Source: Luteibacter rhizovicinus
GTDB taxonomy: Bacteria > Pseudomonadota > Gammaproteobacteria > Xanthomonadales > Rhodanobacteraceae
Direction of reading: 5' to 3'
DNA length: 64,000 nucleotides
NCBI RefSeq assembly: GCF_004342265.1
Contig: NZ_SMCS01000006.1
Coordinates: 224,268-288,267 of the forward strand
The notes under the pieces were generated by a model. The model was given only the letters and a program-made list of their open reading frames with translations, searched no databases and had not been told where the DNA came from. This document shows, piece after piece, positions 51,417-60,809 of this stretch. The position numbers were made by a program, and so were the translations under genes. Each line of letters begins with the position of its first letter. Positions within the stretch are counted from its first letter, which is position 1.

Positions 51417-52714
51417 AACGCTTCCTCGGATTTATCGTCATCGTGGTGGTGCTGGGCGCCGTTGCCTATTTCCTGCTTAATCGCACGGACAAGAACGACG
51501 GTGCCGCGCCGGCCATTGCCGGCGCGCCGGCGACCGCCGATGTGCTCGCGCGAGGCGAATACCTGACGCGGGCCGCCGACTGCATCGCGTGCCACACCGT
51601 TCCCGAAACCGGCAAACCATTCGCGGGTGGCGTGGCCTTCAAGCTGCCGTTCGGCACGATTTATTCCAGCAACATCACCGCCGATGCGGAAACCGGCATC
51701 GGCGGCTGGAGCGACGACGACTTCGTGCGCGCCGTGCGCGAGGGTGTGCGCAACGATGGCAAGCATCTGTATCCGGCGTTTCCGTATACGTCGTACACGC
51801 AGTTGAGCCGCGCCGATGTGTTGGCGATCAAGGCTTATCTCTTCAGCCTTCCGAAGGTGAAGCAGGCCGATCGGGACAATGATCTGTCCTTCCCGTTCAA
51901 TCAACGCTGGGCCATGGGCTTCTGGAACGCGGCCTTCTTCCGCAGTCAGCGCTTCGTCGCGGATGCGTCGAAATCGCCCGAATGGAATAGCGGCGCGTAT
52001 CTCGCGGGGGCGCTGGGTCACTGCGCCGAATGCCATACGCCGCGCAACATCGGCTTCGGGCTGGAAAACAGCAACGCGCTGGCGGGTGAGGAACTCCAGG
52101 GCTGGCGCGCGTACAACATCACGTCGGACCCGAAGTACGGCATCGGTGGATGGTCGGACGATCAGGTCGCGCAATACCTGCGGACGGGGCATGCAGATGG
52201 ACATGCGTCGGCATCGGGCCCGATGGGCGAGGCGATTGCACATAGCCTGCAATTCCTCACGCCCGAAGACACGGCCGCGCTGGTCGCCTACCTGCGTACC
52301 GTGCCGGCGCGTGAGGGCAAGCATCCGGTCGACATCGATGCCAGGCCGGTCGCCGCGCTGGCCTCGACGAATGCCGCACCCGGTGGCGACGATGCCGCCA
52401 ACGCCATGGGACTTCGTTTGTTCGAAGGCGCGTGCGCGAGTTGCCATCAGTGGAATGGTGCTGGCCAGCAGGTGTCGCGCGCGAGCCTTATCGGCACGCG
52501 CGGTGTGAACGATCCGAAGGGCGCCAATGTCACGCAGGCCATCCTGCAAGGCGTCAAGATGCGCGTGAACGATACCGATGTGTACATGCCGGCATTCGGT
52601 CATGCCTACACCGATACCGAAGTGGCGGCGCTCGCCAACTACGTCATCGCGCACTTCGGCAACAAACAGGGAACGGTCACACCCGACGATGTCGCGAAGA
52701 AAAGAGCGCTATAA
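51413..52714 (+). CDS. Triheme cytochrome c, electron-acceptor subunit
   Basis: A 433-residue protein with an N-terminal anchor (GFIVIVVVLGAVAYFLL) and three heme-binding motifs, CIACH (57-61), CAECH (about residue 204) and CASCH (about 341). It is the usual third subunit of periplasmic molybdenum or PQQ dehydrogenases and passes electrons to the respiratory chain. It is coupled by four bases to the large subunit. Confidence 0.93.
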   Translation: MKRFLGFIVIVVVLGAVAYFLLNRTDKNDGAAPAIAGAPATADVLARGEYLTRAADCIACHTVPETGKPFAGGVAFKLPFGTIYSSNITADAETGIGGWSDDDFVRAVREGVRNDGKHLYPAFPYTSYTQLSRADVLAIKAYLFSLPKVKQADRDNDLSFPFNQRWAMGFWNAAFFRSQRFVADASKSPEWNSGAYLAGALGHCAECHTPRNIGFGLENSNALAGEELQGWRAYNITSDPKYGIGGWSDDQVAQYLRTGHADGHASASGPMGEAIAHSLQFLTPEDTAALVAYLRTVPAREGKHPVDIDARPVAALASTNAAPGGDDAANAMGLRLFEGACASCHQWNGAGQQVSRASLIGTRGVNDPKGANVTQAILQGVKMRVNDTDVYMPAFGHAYTDTEVAALANYVIAHFGNKQGTVTPDDVAKKRAL

Positions 52715-52827
52715 GAAATAGCTCACTTTCAGAATCAGGCACTATTTTGGTGCCTGCCTCCCGGTAACGATGGCGATCCCCAAAAACGCGGCGTCCCCAC
52801 GCCGCGCATCGTTCCCAGGAGATATCC

Positions 52828-55710
52828 ATGTCTACGGACAACAGGAGCGGCGTTCTGCCGCGTCGTTCGCTTGTGCTCGCTCTGGCAGCCGCACTCGCAC
52901 CCTTCTCATATGCTTCGGCTCAACAGGTGGTTGCGGGACCGACCGAAATCCTCACACCAGCCGCCGGAACCTATACGACAACAGCGGATGGCGAGCCTGG
53001 CCATGCGTTCCGCGCACATGGTGGCGGCGTTATCAATGCCGTCGACGACATGATCCTCACGACCAGCGGCGCGGGCGCTTTCGGTATAAGCAGTGAAGGC
53101 GCCGGTTCGTCGGTCACTGTCGCTGGCGGTCAGATCGCCACGACAGGCTCGCAGGCACATGCGGTTTCGGCCACGTCCGGTGGCGAGATCTCGATTACCG
53201 GCAACGATATCAGTAGCCCGATGCACGTCCAGACATCCGGCGTGGATTCCCACGCGGTTCGCCTGTCCGGTGCGGGTACGCGAGGGACAGTCAGCAAAAC
53301 GAATATCGCTACACTGGGAAATGGTTCGTATGGCGCGCGCATCGAAGGTGGCGCCTCCATCGATTTCGCCGGCGGAGTCGATGTACGCACGGGCGGAACC
53401 GATGCGCACGCTATTTCGGCGACAGGGCAAGGCAGTAAAGTCACCGCGCAGGCAACGTTCATCACCACGGGCGGCGATCGCTCCGTGGGATTGTTCGTTC
53501 AGGATGGCGCGCGCGCCAACATCGCCGGTTCGGTCATCGTTACCACGGGTGCGCAGTCGCACGGCATGGATGTAGCCGGTAGCGGTACGAGTGCGATTTA
53601 CTCGGGCGGGTCGATTACCACGTCGGGCGACGGCGCCTTCGGCATACGCGCCACCGATTCGGGTATCGTCAATCTGTCGTCCACCGATGTTTCGTCCAAC
53701 GGAACCGCGAGCGCTATTTACGCCGATAATGCGAACGTGACGCTGGACGCGACGAATGTGTACTCGCTGTACTCCGGCATCGGTGCCTTGCACGCGACGA
53801 ACGGATCGACGGTACGCATAGTCAACGGCAGTACCGTAGGCGTTGAATACGAACAGGCTGCGGGTATTACGGTGGAAGGTGGCGCGGCAGGCCCGACACG
53901 TGTCGATATCGTGGACAGCAGGGTCTACAGCACGTTCGGCCCCGCCATTCGCCTGGGCGCCGGCTCCACCCATGTGCGCGCGGAGAATACGCGGCTCGAA
54001 GGCGAAACGACAATGCTTCACGCCACCAGCGGCGCCGATGGCGTACTGGAACTCGTGCGTAGCAACGTAACAGGCGATGCCATCGCGGATGCGGGCGCAC
54101 GCGCTTCCGTGTTCGTTGCCGAAGGATCGGTCTGGTCCGGTGCCGCGAATCATCTTGCCGACATCTCCATCGACGGAACCAGTCGCTGGAATATCGCGGC
54201 GGATTCCACGGCGGCTCATCTTGCCCTCGACGGCAACGCCACCTTTACCGGCCCCGTTGGCGGTTTCTCGACGTTGACGCTTGCCAATGACCTCACCGGC
54301 AGCGGCGGCGTCATCGGTATGCGTGCGCGTCTGGGCGACACATCCGGCTTGCCCGATGCATCGGACCGCGTCCTGATCGAAGGTAATGTCACCACGACCG
54401 GGACGACCCTGATCGATGTCGCCGCGCAGGGCAGCGGTGCATGGACCGATTCGAATCGCGACGGAAAAATAGACGCGACCGAAGGCTTGTCGCTGGTTCA
54501 GGTGGCCGGTACATCTCGCGCCGATGCGTTCGCCCTGCGTGGCGGTTATGTTGCCGCCGGTCCCTTTCAATACGTGCTTAAAGCGTTCGGTCCCGGTGAG
54601 GCCAGTCAGTCGCAGAGCGCGTTGGCCAGTGGCCCGATACAGTGGGACTATCGTCTGGGCAATACCTTCCTGTGCGAAGGTAAGCCATGCGATCCCACGG
54701 ATCCCACGGATCCCGGCGAAGGCGACAATGGCGCCGGGCATGACGAGGGCCGTCCGGCGGTGGTGCCGCAGCTGCCTTCCTACCTCGTTGCGCCCACCGC
54801 CTTCCTTGCCTATGGCGGCCAGGTAACCGACACGCTGCACCAGCGACTCGGCGAGATTCGCAACGTCGTTCCGGGAAGTCATACGGGCGGCGAGATGTTC
54901 GTTCGCTATATCGGATCGCGCCAGTCCTATCGCAGCGACCTCGATTTCAACCGTTACGGTTATGGGTTTCGCCAGCAGAACAACACGCTCCAGCTGGGTG
55001 GAAGCATTCTCTCGTTCGCCGCCGATACATCCGTACTGCGCGCGGGCTGGGCCATCGACAAGGGCACGACGAGTGTCACGCCTTCCGCCGCCGACGGCCG
55101 CAGTCACGCACGCTACGACGCCAGTGGCGTGTCCGCGTGGCTGACCTGGCAGGATGTTGGCGGTATGTACGTGGACGGCATTCTCGGCGGGCGTCGCTTC
55201 AGCGGCGACGTCGGTACCGATCTGCGCGGCGAAGACGTGGCGCGTCTGCACGCATCCCAGGTGTTCGCTTCCGTCGAGGCAGGCTATCCGTTTGCTATCG
55301 GAAACGGCTGGACGCTCGAGCCGCAGGTCCAGGCACGCTGGCAGTCGGTGCGGCTACGCGCTTTCGACGATAAGGACGGTGTGGCGGTGGACGAAACTTC
55401 CGCCAGTCAGACCACGCATCGCATCGGCATTCGTGCCGGGCGCATGTCCGATCCGGTGTTCGCGCCCTATCTGCGCGCCGACCTGTTGCATACCGTGGGT
55501 CGCCGCCAGTCGCTGACCGCGGGTGACGGCACGACCGACTACGCGTTCGAACTGGGGCGTCCCGGCACGCAGTACCGGGTGGGCGCAGGCGGCACATATC
55601 GTTTCGCCACCGACTGGTCGGTCTACGGCGAAGGCGATTATCAGGGCAGCATCGGAAGCACAGGCTTCCGGGGTTTCAGCGCGACGCTTGGCGTACGCCT
55701 GAACTTCTGA
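52828..55710 (+). CDS. Autotransporter adhesin-like protein (type V secretion)
   Basis: A 960-residue protein. The signal peptide (SLVLALAAALAPFSYASAQ, to about 33) is followed by a beta-helical passenger of repeats around GxxAxGIxAxGxGSxVxxxGxxITTxGxxSHxM (about 40-480), typical of pertactin-like proteins. An acidic spacer with CDPTDPTDPGEGDNG lies near residue 625. The C-terminal barrel (about 690-960), starting PSYLVAPTAFLAYGGQVTDT, ends in FSATLGVRLNF. It is exposed on or released from the cell surface; the target is unknown. It is 113 bases downstream of the cytochrome gene and probably separate. Confidence 0.9.
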   Translation: MSTDNRSGVLPRRSLVLALAAALAPFSYASAQQVVAGPTEILTPAAGTYTTTADGEPGHAFRAHGGGVINAVDDMILTTSGAGAFGISSEGAGSSVTVAGGQIATTGSQAHAVSATSGGEISITGNDISSPMHVQTSGVDSHAVRLSGAGTRGTVSKTNIATLGNGSYGARIEGGASIDFAGGVDVRTGGTDAHAISATGQGSKVTAQATFITTGGDRSVGLFVQDGARANIAGSVIVTTGAQSHGMDVAGSGTSAIYSGGSITTSGDGAFGIRATDSGIVNLSSTDVSSNGTASAIYADNANVTLDATNVYSLYSGIGALHATNGSTVRIVNGSTVGVEYEQAAGITVEGGAAGPTRVDIVDSRVYSTFGPAIRLGAGSTHVRAENTRLEGETTMLHATSGADGVLELVRSNVTGDAIADAGARASVFVAEGSVWSGAANHLADISIDGTSRWNIAADSTAAHLALDGNATFTGPVGGFSTLTLANDLTGSGGVIGMRARLGDTSGLPDASDRVLIEGNVTTTGTTLIDVAAQGSGAWTDSNRDGKIDATEGLSLVQVAGTSRADAFALRGGYVAAGPFQYVLKAFGPGEASQSQSALASGPIQWDYRLGNTFLCEGKPCDPTDPTDPGEGDNGAGHDEGRPAVVPQLPSYLVAPTAFLAYGGQVTDTLHQRLGEIRNVVPGSHTGGEMFVRYIGSRQSYRSDLDFNRYGYGFRQQNNTLQLGGSILSFAADTSVLRAGWAIDKGTTSVTPSAADGRSHARYDASGVSAWLTWQDVGGMYVDGILGGRRFSGDVGTDLRGEDVARLHASQVFASVEAGYPFAIGNGWTLEPQVQARWQSVRLRAFDDKDGVAVDETSASQTTHRIGIRAGRMSDPVFAPYLRADLLHTVGRRQSLTAGDGTTDYAFELGRPGTQYRVGAGGTYRFATDWSVYGEGDYQGSIGSTGFRGFSATLGVRLNF

Positions 55711-55716
55711 CCGGCA

Positions 55717-57273
55717 TCAATGGGCGTCGACCTGCTGTGCCGGGGTTGGCGCCCCTACCGGTCTGACCAGTAGCACCAGCGGCAGCGCAAGGACGAACAG
55801 CATGGCCATAAGCCAGAGTACGTCGGCGAAAGCCAGCGTCGTCGCTTCGCGCCGGACAAGACGGGCGAGCATGGCGATGGCCTGCTCGCCGGCCTGCGTC
55901 GCGTCCGATCCATGCTGGATCAGGTGTTGCCGGATGCCGCCGATCGTCGCCGAGGCGCCGGTCATGTGTTCGTTGAGACGAAGCCAGTGCAGGTTGAGGC
56001 GATCGTTGAGCACGGTATTCACCGCCGCGATACCGACGGCGCCGCCTAGATTGCGCATCGTATTGAACAGCGCGCTGGCCATCTTCAGGCGCTCGGGCGC
56101 CACCGATCCGAGCGCCATGTTCGTCGCGGGCACGATGCAGAACAGGATGGCGAAGCCGCGTACCACCTGTGGCCAGAAGAGTTCGGCACCCGTCCATTCG
56201 CTCGCGATAAACGACATCATCCACAGACCCGCGGCGAACATGCACAGGCCGAAGGCGATCATGATGCGCAGGTCCAGGCGTCTGGACAGGTTCGCGGCGA
56301 TCGGTGCGGATGCGACCATCGCGACGCCCGCGATGAATACCGCATTGCCGATCTGGTGGGCATTGAAGCCGCGCACGCGTGCAAGAAACAGAGGCAACAC
56401 GTAAACGGCGGCGAAGATGCCGAAGCCGGTGACGAAGTTGAACAGGCATCCCAGTGCGAACGTGGGATTGCGCAATGCTTTCAGGTCCACCAGCGGATGC
56501 ACGCTGCGTAGCGTGCGGACGATGAAAGCGATACCCGAGATACCGGCGATCCACGCGACGCCGCGAATCGTCTCGTCGTCCATCCAGTTCCAGCGATAGC
56601 CTTCTTCCAGCACATATTCCAGTCCACCAAGCGACATGGCGAGCAAGATCAGCGATATGAAATCGAAGTGCTTCATCAGGCCGGGATCGGGTTCGTCGAC
56701 GCGCCCGAGAATGGGAATGGTCGATACGATGACGATGCCGGGGAGAATGTTGATGAAGAACAGCCAGTGCCAGGACCACGTGTCGGTGATGTAACCGCCC
56801 AGCGTCGGGCCGATCGTCGGCGCCAGTGCGCCGAGAATGCCGAGCACCGCGGGCACCATGGCACGCCGCTTGCCTTCGAACAGCGCGAAGCCTGTCGCGA
56901 AGACCGTGGGGATCATCGCGCCGCCGACGAACCCCTGGATGGCGCGGAACGCGATCATCGATTCGATGTTCCACGCCAGTCCGCAGGCGACGCTCGTGAC
57001 GGTGAACGCCGCCGCCGAGGCCGTGAACAGCCAGCGCGTGGAGAATGCCCGCGACAGCCAGCCGGACAGCGGAATCATGACGATTTCGGCCATCAGGTAG
57101 GCGGTCTGCACCCAGGACGATTCGTCGGGACCGGCCGCGAGACCTGCCTGGATATCGTTGATCGAGCTGGCGACGATCTGGATATCCATCAGGGCCATGA
57201 ACTGGCCCAGCGCCATCAACGAGAACAGGAGCAGCTTGCGCGACTCCGGCATGCCGGCGATCGTCGACGTCAT
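55717..57273 (-). CDS. EmrB/QacA-type MFS drug efflux pump (DHA2 family)
   Basis: A 518-residue inner-membrane antiporter of the 14-helix DHA2 group. Family motifs include LMALMDIQIVASSINDIQ near the N-terminus, LSGWLSRAFSTRWLFT (motif A) and GGAMIPTVFATGFALF. It starts within the last bases of the membrane-fusion gene (ATGA overlap), so the pair is one tripartite efflux unit lacking only the outer-membrane channel. It is the third gene of an SDR-emrA-emrB operon under TetR control. Which compound it exports is unknown. Confidence 0.93.
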   Translation of the reverse strand: MTSTIAGMPESRKLLLFSLMALGQFMALMDIQIVASSINDIQAGLAAGPDESSWVQTAYLMAEIVMIPLSGWLSRAFSTRWLFTASAAAFTVTSVACGLAWNIESMIAFRAIQGFVGGAMIPTVFATGFALFEGKRRAMVPAVLGILGALAPTIGPTLGGYITDTWSWHWLFFINILPGIVIVSTIPILGRVDEPDPGLMKHFDFISLILLAMSLGGLEYVLEEGYRWNWMDDETIRGVAWIAGISGIAFIVRTLRSVHPLVDLKALRNPTFALGCLFNFVTGFGIFAAVYVLPLFLARVRGFNAHQIGNAVFIAGVAMVASAPIAANLSRRLDLRIMIAFGLCMFAAGLWMMSFIASEWTGAELFWPQVVRGFAILFCIVPATNMALGSVAPERLKMASALFNTMRNLGGAVGIAAVNTVLNDRLNLHWLRLNEHMTGASATIGGIRQHLIQHGSDATQAGEQAIAMLARLVRREATTLAFADVLWLMAMLFVLALPLVLLVRPVGAPTPAQQVDAH

Positions 57274-58337
57274 CGCGGAGCGTCGCGCGTATCGACCGTT
57301 GCGATAACCGAAAGCCCCGGGCGCAACCGACCCAACGTGCCCGATGCGCCTTCCAGCCGTACCCGCACCGGCACGCGCTGGACGATCTTGGTGAAGTTGC
57401 CCGTGGCGTTTTCGGGAGGCAGCAACGAAAACTGCGCGCCCGTGGCCGGCGCGATGCTTTCGACGCGACCGTCGAAGCGCTCTCCGGGCAACACATCCGC
57501 GCGGATATCCACGTGCTGTCCCGGGTGCATATCGGCGAGCTGGCTTTCCTTGAAGTTCGCGTCGATCCACATGCCCGACGCCGGCACGACGGACATCAAC
57601 TGGGCGCCAATCGTCGCGTAAGCACCGGGGCGTGCGGAGCGATTGCCGACCACGCCGTCGATAGGCGCCACGAGACGCGTGTGCTCCAGGTTGAGCTCGG
57701 CGACGCGCAAGGCCGCCTGCGCCTGCGCGAGCGTCGCGACCGCCTGGCTGCGCTCCGCATCGATGACGTCGAGCTGGCGCTCGCTCGCTTTCACGGCCGA
57801 GCGCGCACGTGCGTCGTCCGCGAGACTTTTCTTGTGCGTGGCATCGGCTTGATCGAGTACCTGCCTGGATACGGCGCTACCCACGATGTGCCGGTAACGC
57901 TCGACATCGGTTCCCGCACGAACGACTTCGGCGGCGGTGGCGAAGGTCCCGGCGCGTGTCTCGTCGATGGTCGCCGACTGCAGGTGCCGCCGCGCGTCGA
58001 GATTGGCGATGGCGGCCTGCGCCGATGTCACCGCCGCCGCAGCCTGTTCCGCCTGGGCGCGGTAGTCGCGATCGTCGAGCCGCACCAGCAATTCGCCCGC
58101 ATGGACCCGCTGGTTATCCGTTACGCGTACTTCGTCGATGAAGCCGGCGACCTTCGGTGCGATCGCCGTGATGTCGCCGCCCACGTATGCGTCGTCGGTC
58201 GTGGCGAGGAAGCGTCCCAGCGTCCACCAGTGCCAGCCCCACACCACCGCGCCCAACGTCGCGACCAGCGCGACGCCGAGCAAAAGGACTCCCCGTCGCG
58301 TGCGACGGGGGCGAACATCGGCGGCGACAGCGTTCAC
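57270..58337 (-). CDS. HlyD/EmrA-type efflux periplasmic adaptor
   Basis: A 355-residue membrane-fusion protein. One N-terminal helix (GVLLLGVALVATLGAVVWGW) anchors it. Lipoyl halves are visible around TTDDAYVGGDITAIAPKVAG (about 45-65) and RLVAPIDGVVGNRSARPG (about 220), with a helical hairpin between. It links the EmrB-like pump to an outer-membrane channel. The start is GTG 58337, overlapping the SDR stop by three bases. Confidence 0.92.
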   Translation of the reverse strand: MNAVAADVRPRRTRRGVLLLGVALVATLGAVVWGWHWWTLGRFLATTDDAYVGGDITAIAPKVAGFIDEVRVTDNQRVHAGELLVRLDDRDYRAQAEQAAAAVTSAQAAIANLDARRHLQSATIDETRAGTFATAAEVVRAGTDVERYRHIVGSAVSRQVLDQADATHKKSLADDARARSAVKASERQLDVIDAERSQAVATLAQAQAALRVAELNLEHTRLVAPIDGVVGNRSARPGAYATIGAQLMSVVPASGMWIDANFKESQLADMHPGQHVDIRADVLPGERFDGRVESIAPATGAQFSLLPPENATGNFTKIVQRVPVRVRLEGASGTLGRLRPGLSVIATVDTRDAPR

Positions 58338-59041
58338 GCCCAGGGAGCCAGATAAGCGGCCGGCGTAGCATTGAATCCGGCTTTCACCGCGCGCGACGTG
58401 TCATCGGCAAGTACCTCTTCGGCGCCCGCTTCCAGACCTTCCATGACCCGGGCAGCGACATCTTCGGGACTGATCTTCGGCGCGTTCACGGCGCGGACCA
58501 TGTCCGTGTCGATAAATCCGGCGTGGACGGCCATCACCAGCGTGCCCTGCTGACGCAGCTCGTTGCGAAGACCGTTGGTCAGTGCCCACGCGGCCGACTT
58601 GGAGACCGAATAGGCAGCGATGCCGGAAAGGCTCGTCCAGCTAAGCGCGGACAACATATTCACCAGCGCACCGCCGCCGTTGCGTGCAAGGATCGGTGCG
58701 AACGCCTGGCTGACGGACAGGACGCCGTAGAGATTCGTATCCAGCACATTGCGCAGCGAGGCCGTGCCTTCGGCACTGGCGAGGGCGGCAGGACCCGAAG
58801 CGATACCCGCATTGTTGACGACGATCTGGACGTCGCCGTATGCCGCAGCCGCAGCGGCGACGCTGGCCGGATCGGTCACGTCGAGTTGCACGGATATCAG
58901 TCCGACATCGGGCACGGTGGAGGGATCGCGCGCGCCGGCATAAACCTTCGACGCGCCGGCTGCCAGCAACGCCTTGGCATAGGCCAGGCCGAGACCGCGA
59001 TTGGCACCGGTAACCAGTGCGACGGAACCTTGGATTTTCAT
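58334..59041 (-). CDS. Short-chain dehydrogenase/reductase
   Basis: A 235-residue NAD(P)-dependent Rossmann enzyme. TGANRGLG (about 11-18) binds the cofactor, and the catalytic set appears as Ser in SALSW and Tyr-Lys in YSVSK (about 145-150). It heads the operon with the efflux genes, overlapping the adaptor by three or four bases, so it may modify the exported compound (inference). The frame is open further upstream, but ATG 59041 is the natural start. Confidence 0.92.
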   Translation of the reverse strand: MKIQGSVALVTGANRGLGLAYAKALLAAGASKVYAGARDPSTVPDVGLISVQLDVTDPASVAAAAAAYGDVQIVVNNAGIASGPAALASAEGTASLRNVLDTNLYGVLSVSQAFAPILARNGGGALVNMLSALSWTSLSGIAAYSVSKSAAWALTNGLRNELRQQGTLVMAVHAGFIDTDMVRAVNAPKISPEDVAARVMEGLEAGAEEVLADDTSRAVKAGFNATPAAYLAPWA

Positions 59042-59091
59042 GGTGAAGCCTCGTGATTCAGGAAGGTCGGAAAGGCGTTCGGCGCCTTTGC

Positions 59092-59126
59092 AATGATGGT
59101 CATAATCTAATATGATACCCATCATT
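59092..59126. promoter_or_regulatory. Nested TetR operator candidate
   Basis: Outer arms aatgatgg / ccatcatt (perfect, 19 bases apart) enclose an inner pair tcata / tatga. It sits midway between the divergent SDR-pump operon (ATG 59041) and the tetR gene (ATG 59186), the standard place for a TetR site. Confidence 0.75.
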
Positions 59127-59185
59127 CCAAAACGCAAGAGACGCAGGGCGGCCGTACAATCGCCCGATCGAGTGGAGTCGCGAAC

Positions 59186-59773
59186 ATGCGCTACGACAAA
59201 GGCCATAAAGAAATCACCCGCCAGAGAATCCTCGAGGCGGCGGCCGGGCGTTTCCGTTCCGAAGGCATCGAAGCCGTGGGCGTCGTCAGCCTGATGAACG
59301 AGGTGGGCCTGACGCAGGGTGGTTTCTACAACCACTTCCCATCGAAGGAAGACCTGGTTCGCGAGAGCCTTTCAGACGGTTTCGAGTCGACGCTGGATCG
59401 CCTGAAAGCCCGCGTCGCCGCATCGCGCGGCGATGGGCTGAAGGCGTTGGTGACCGGCTATCTCAGCGTGGAGCATCGCGACCATCCGGAACGCGGCTGC
59501 ACCGCGGCGGCGCTTTCGTCCGAAATCGGCCGCCGTCCCGATGCGACGCGCGCGGCCTTCACCGAAGGGTTCGGCGATGTCGTCGAATTCGTGGGCGAGA
59601 ACCTTCCCGATACGTTGAAGCCGAAACAGCGTCGTGCGCTGGCCATGGCCATCTTCGCGTCGATGGTGGGCACGATATCGCTGGCACGCGCCGTCGACGA
59701 TCCGGCGCTATCGGAAGAAATCCTCGTGGCCGGTCGCCAGGCGGCGATCAGCCTGGGGTCTTCAAGCGTGTAA
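59186..59773 (+). CDS. TetR-family transcriptional repressor
   Basis: A 195-residue regulator. The N-terminal helix-turn-helix (about 10-56) contains ILEAAAGRFRSEGIEAVGVV and LTQGGFYNHFPSKEDLVRES, the TetR hallmark. The rest is a ligand-binding dimerisation domain. It is divergent from the SDR-emrA-emrB operon and should repress it, and probably itself, through the nested palindrome between them. Its stop abuts the convergent patatin gene with no gap. Confidence 0.94.
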   Translation: MRYDKGHKEITRQRILEAAAGRFRSEGIEAVGVVSLMNEVGLTQGGFYNHFPSKEDLVRESLSDGFESTLDRLKARVAASRGDGLKALVTGYLSVEHRDHPERGCTAAALSSEIGRRPDATRAAFTEGFGDVVEFVGENLPDTLKPKQRRALAMAIFASMVGTISLARAVDDPALSEEILVAGRQAAISLGSSSV

Positions 59774-60688
59774 TCAGTGTGCCGGCGGCTGACCCATGGC
59801 CGCTGTCTTCTCCGCGATCTTCGCGCGGATCGCGGGAATGGCGGCCAGCGCCGCACGTTCGCCTTCCAGAATGGCCACGTTTTTCTGATCGAAATCCGTC
59901 GGACCGATCATGCCGACCTTGGGACGGATGATGATGTCCGCGCGCGCCAGTTCCTGCTCGGCCAGCTTTCTGCCCATGATCGTGATCGACTGGCCGACGA
60001 TGCCGACCATGTTGCCAGGATTGCTGCCGCTGGGTTTGGTCGAGATGTCCACGGCAATGACGATGTCGGCACCGAGCTGACGTGCGGCATCCACGGGGAC
60101 CGGACTGACCAGGCCGCCATCCACGAAATGCTTGCCTCCGATTTCCACCGGCTCGAAAACGCCGGGGATGCTGCTGGATGCGCGCACGGCCTGACCGGTG
60201 TTGCCGCGTACGAAGATCGCCCGTTCGCCGGTTTCGAGTTCCGTGGCCACGGCGGCGAACGGTGTGCGCAGCTTTTCTACCGGCAGGTGGTGGACGAGTT
60301 CGTTGACGTAGTCTTCGAGTTTCTGACCCTGGACCAGTCCGCCGGAAAAGAAGCGGACGTCGCGGATCTTCGATTCGTCGAGTGCGAAAGCCTGCTGCTG
60401 CAACGCGAACGCATCCATGCCGCTGGCATACATCGCCCCGACGACGCTGCCGGCGCTGGTGCCCGAGACCACGTCGACATGAATGCCGCTGGCCTCCAGC
60501 ATTTTGATAACGCCGATATGCGCGAAGCCCTTCGCCGCACCGCCGCCCAGCGCGAGGCCGATACGCGGTTTCGGACTAAGGACGGGAAGCGTGGTAGCGG
60601 GCGTCGTGTCCGGCTTCGTGCCGAAACACCCACTGAGGAGCACCGTCATCAGAACAGGAAGCCAGGTGCGGGCGGAGCGGAACGGCAT
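59774..60688 (-). CDS. Patatin-like phospholipase lipoprotein
   Basis: A 304-residue lipid acyl hydrolase. The signal ends in the lipobox LLSGC (Cys21). The oxyanion loop GGGAAKG (48-54), nucleophile Ser78 in GTSAG, and Asp in VDGGLVSPVPVD (about 190) form the Ser-Asp dyad of patatins. Similar RssA/NTE-like lipoproteins occur in gammaproteobacteria. The start at 60688 is chosen because it begins the signal; the upstream frame is non-coding. Confidence 0.9.
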   Translation of the reverse strand: MPFRSARTWLPVLMTVLLSGCFGTKPDTTPATTLPVLSPKPRIGLALGGGAAKGFAHIGVIKMLEASGIHVDVVSGTSAGSVVGAMYASGMDAFALQQQAFALDESKIRDVRFFSGGLVQGQKLEDYVNELVHHLPVEKLRTPFAAVATELETGERAIFVRGNTGQAVRASSSIPGVFEPVEIGGKHFVDGGLVSPVPVDAARQLGADIVIAVDISTKPSGSNPGNMVGIVGQSITIMGRKLAEQELARADIIIRPKVGMIGPTDFDQKNVAILEGERAALAAIPAIRAKIAEKTAAMGQPPAH

Positions 60689-60809
60689 GGGATGGCCTTG
60701 GGACAGAGCGTCGGTGATGCCGGATGATCGGGCGTGCACGCGGCGCGCCGCAGGCCGAAACATGGCGGGGATGAGACGCGCGACAGGTTGTCGCGCGTCT
60801 TCCATGCAT

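Noticed and set aside
52736..52756. Hairpin caggcac/gtgcctg after the cytochrome gene
   Set aside because: Only seven base pairs and no T-run; could be chance.
52906..55251. 781-codon minus-strand frame opposite the autotransporter
   Set aside because: A shadow of the repetitive passenger; the plus frame has a signal peptide and barrel.
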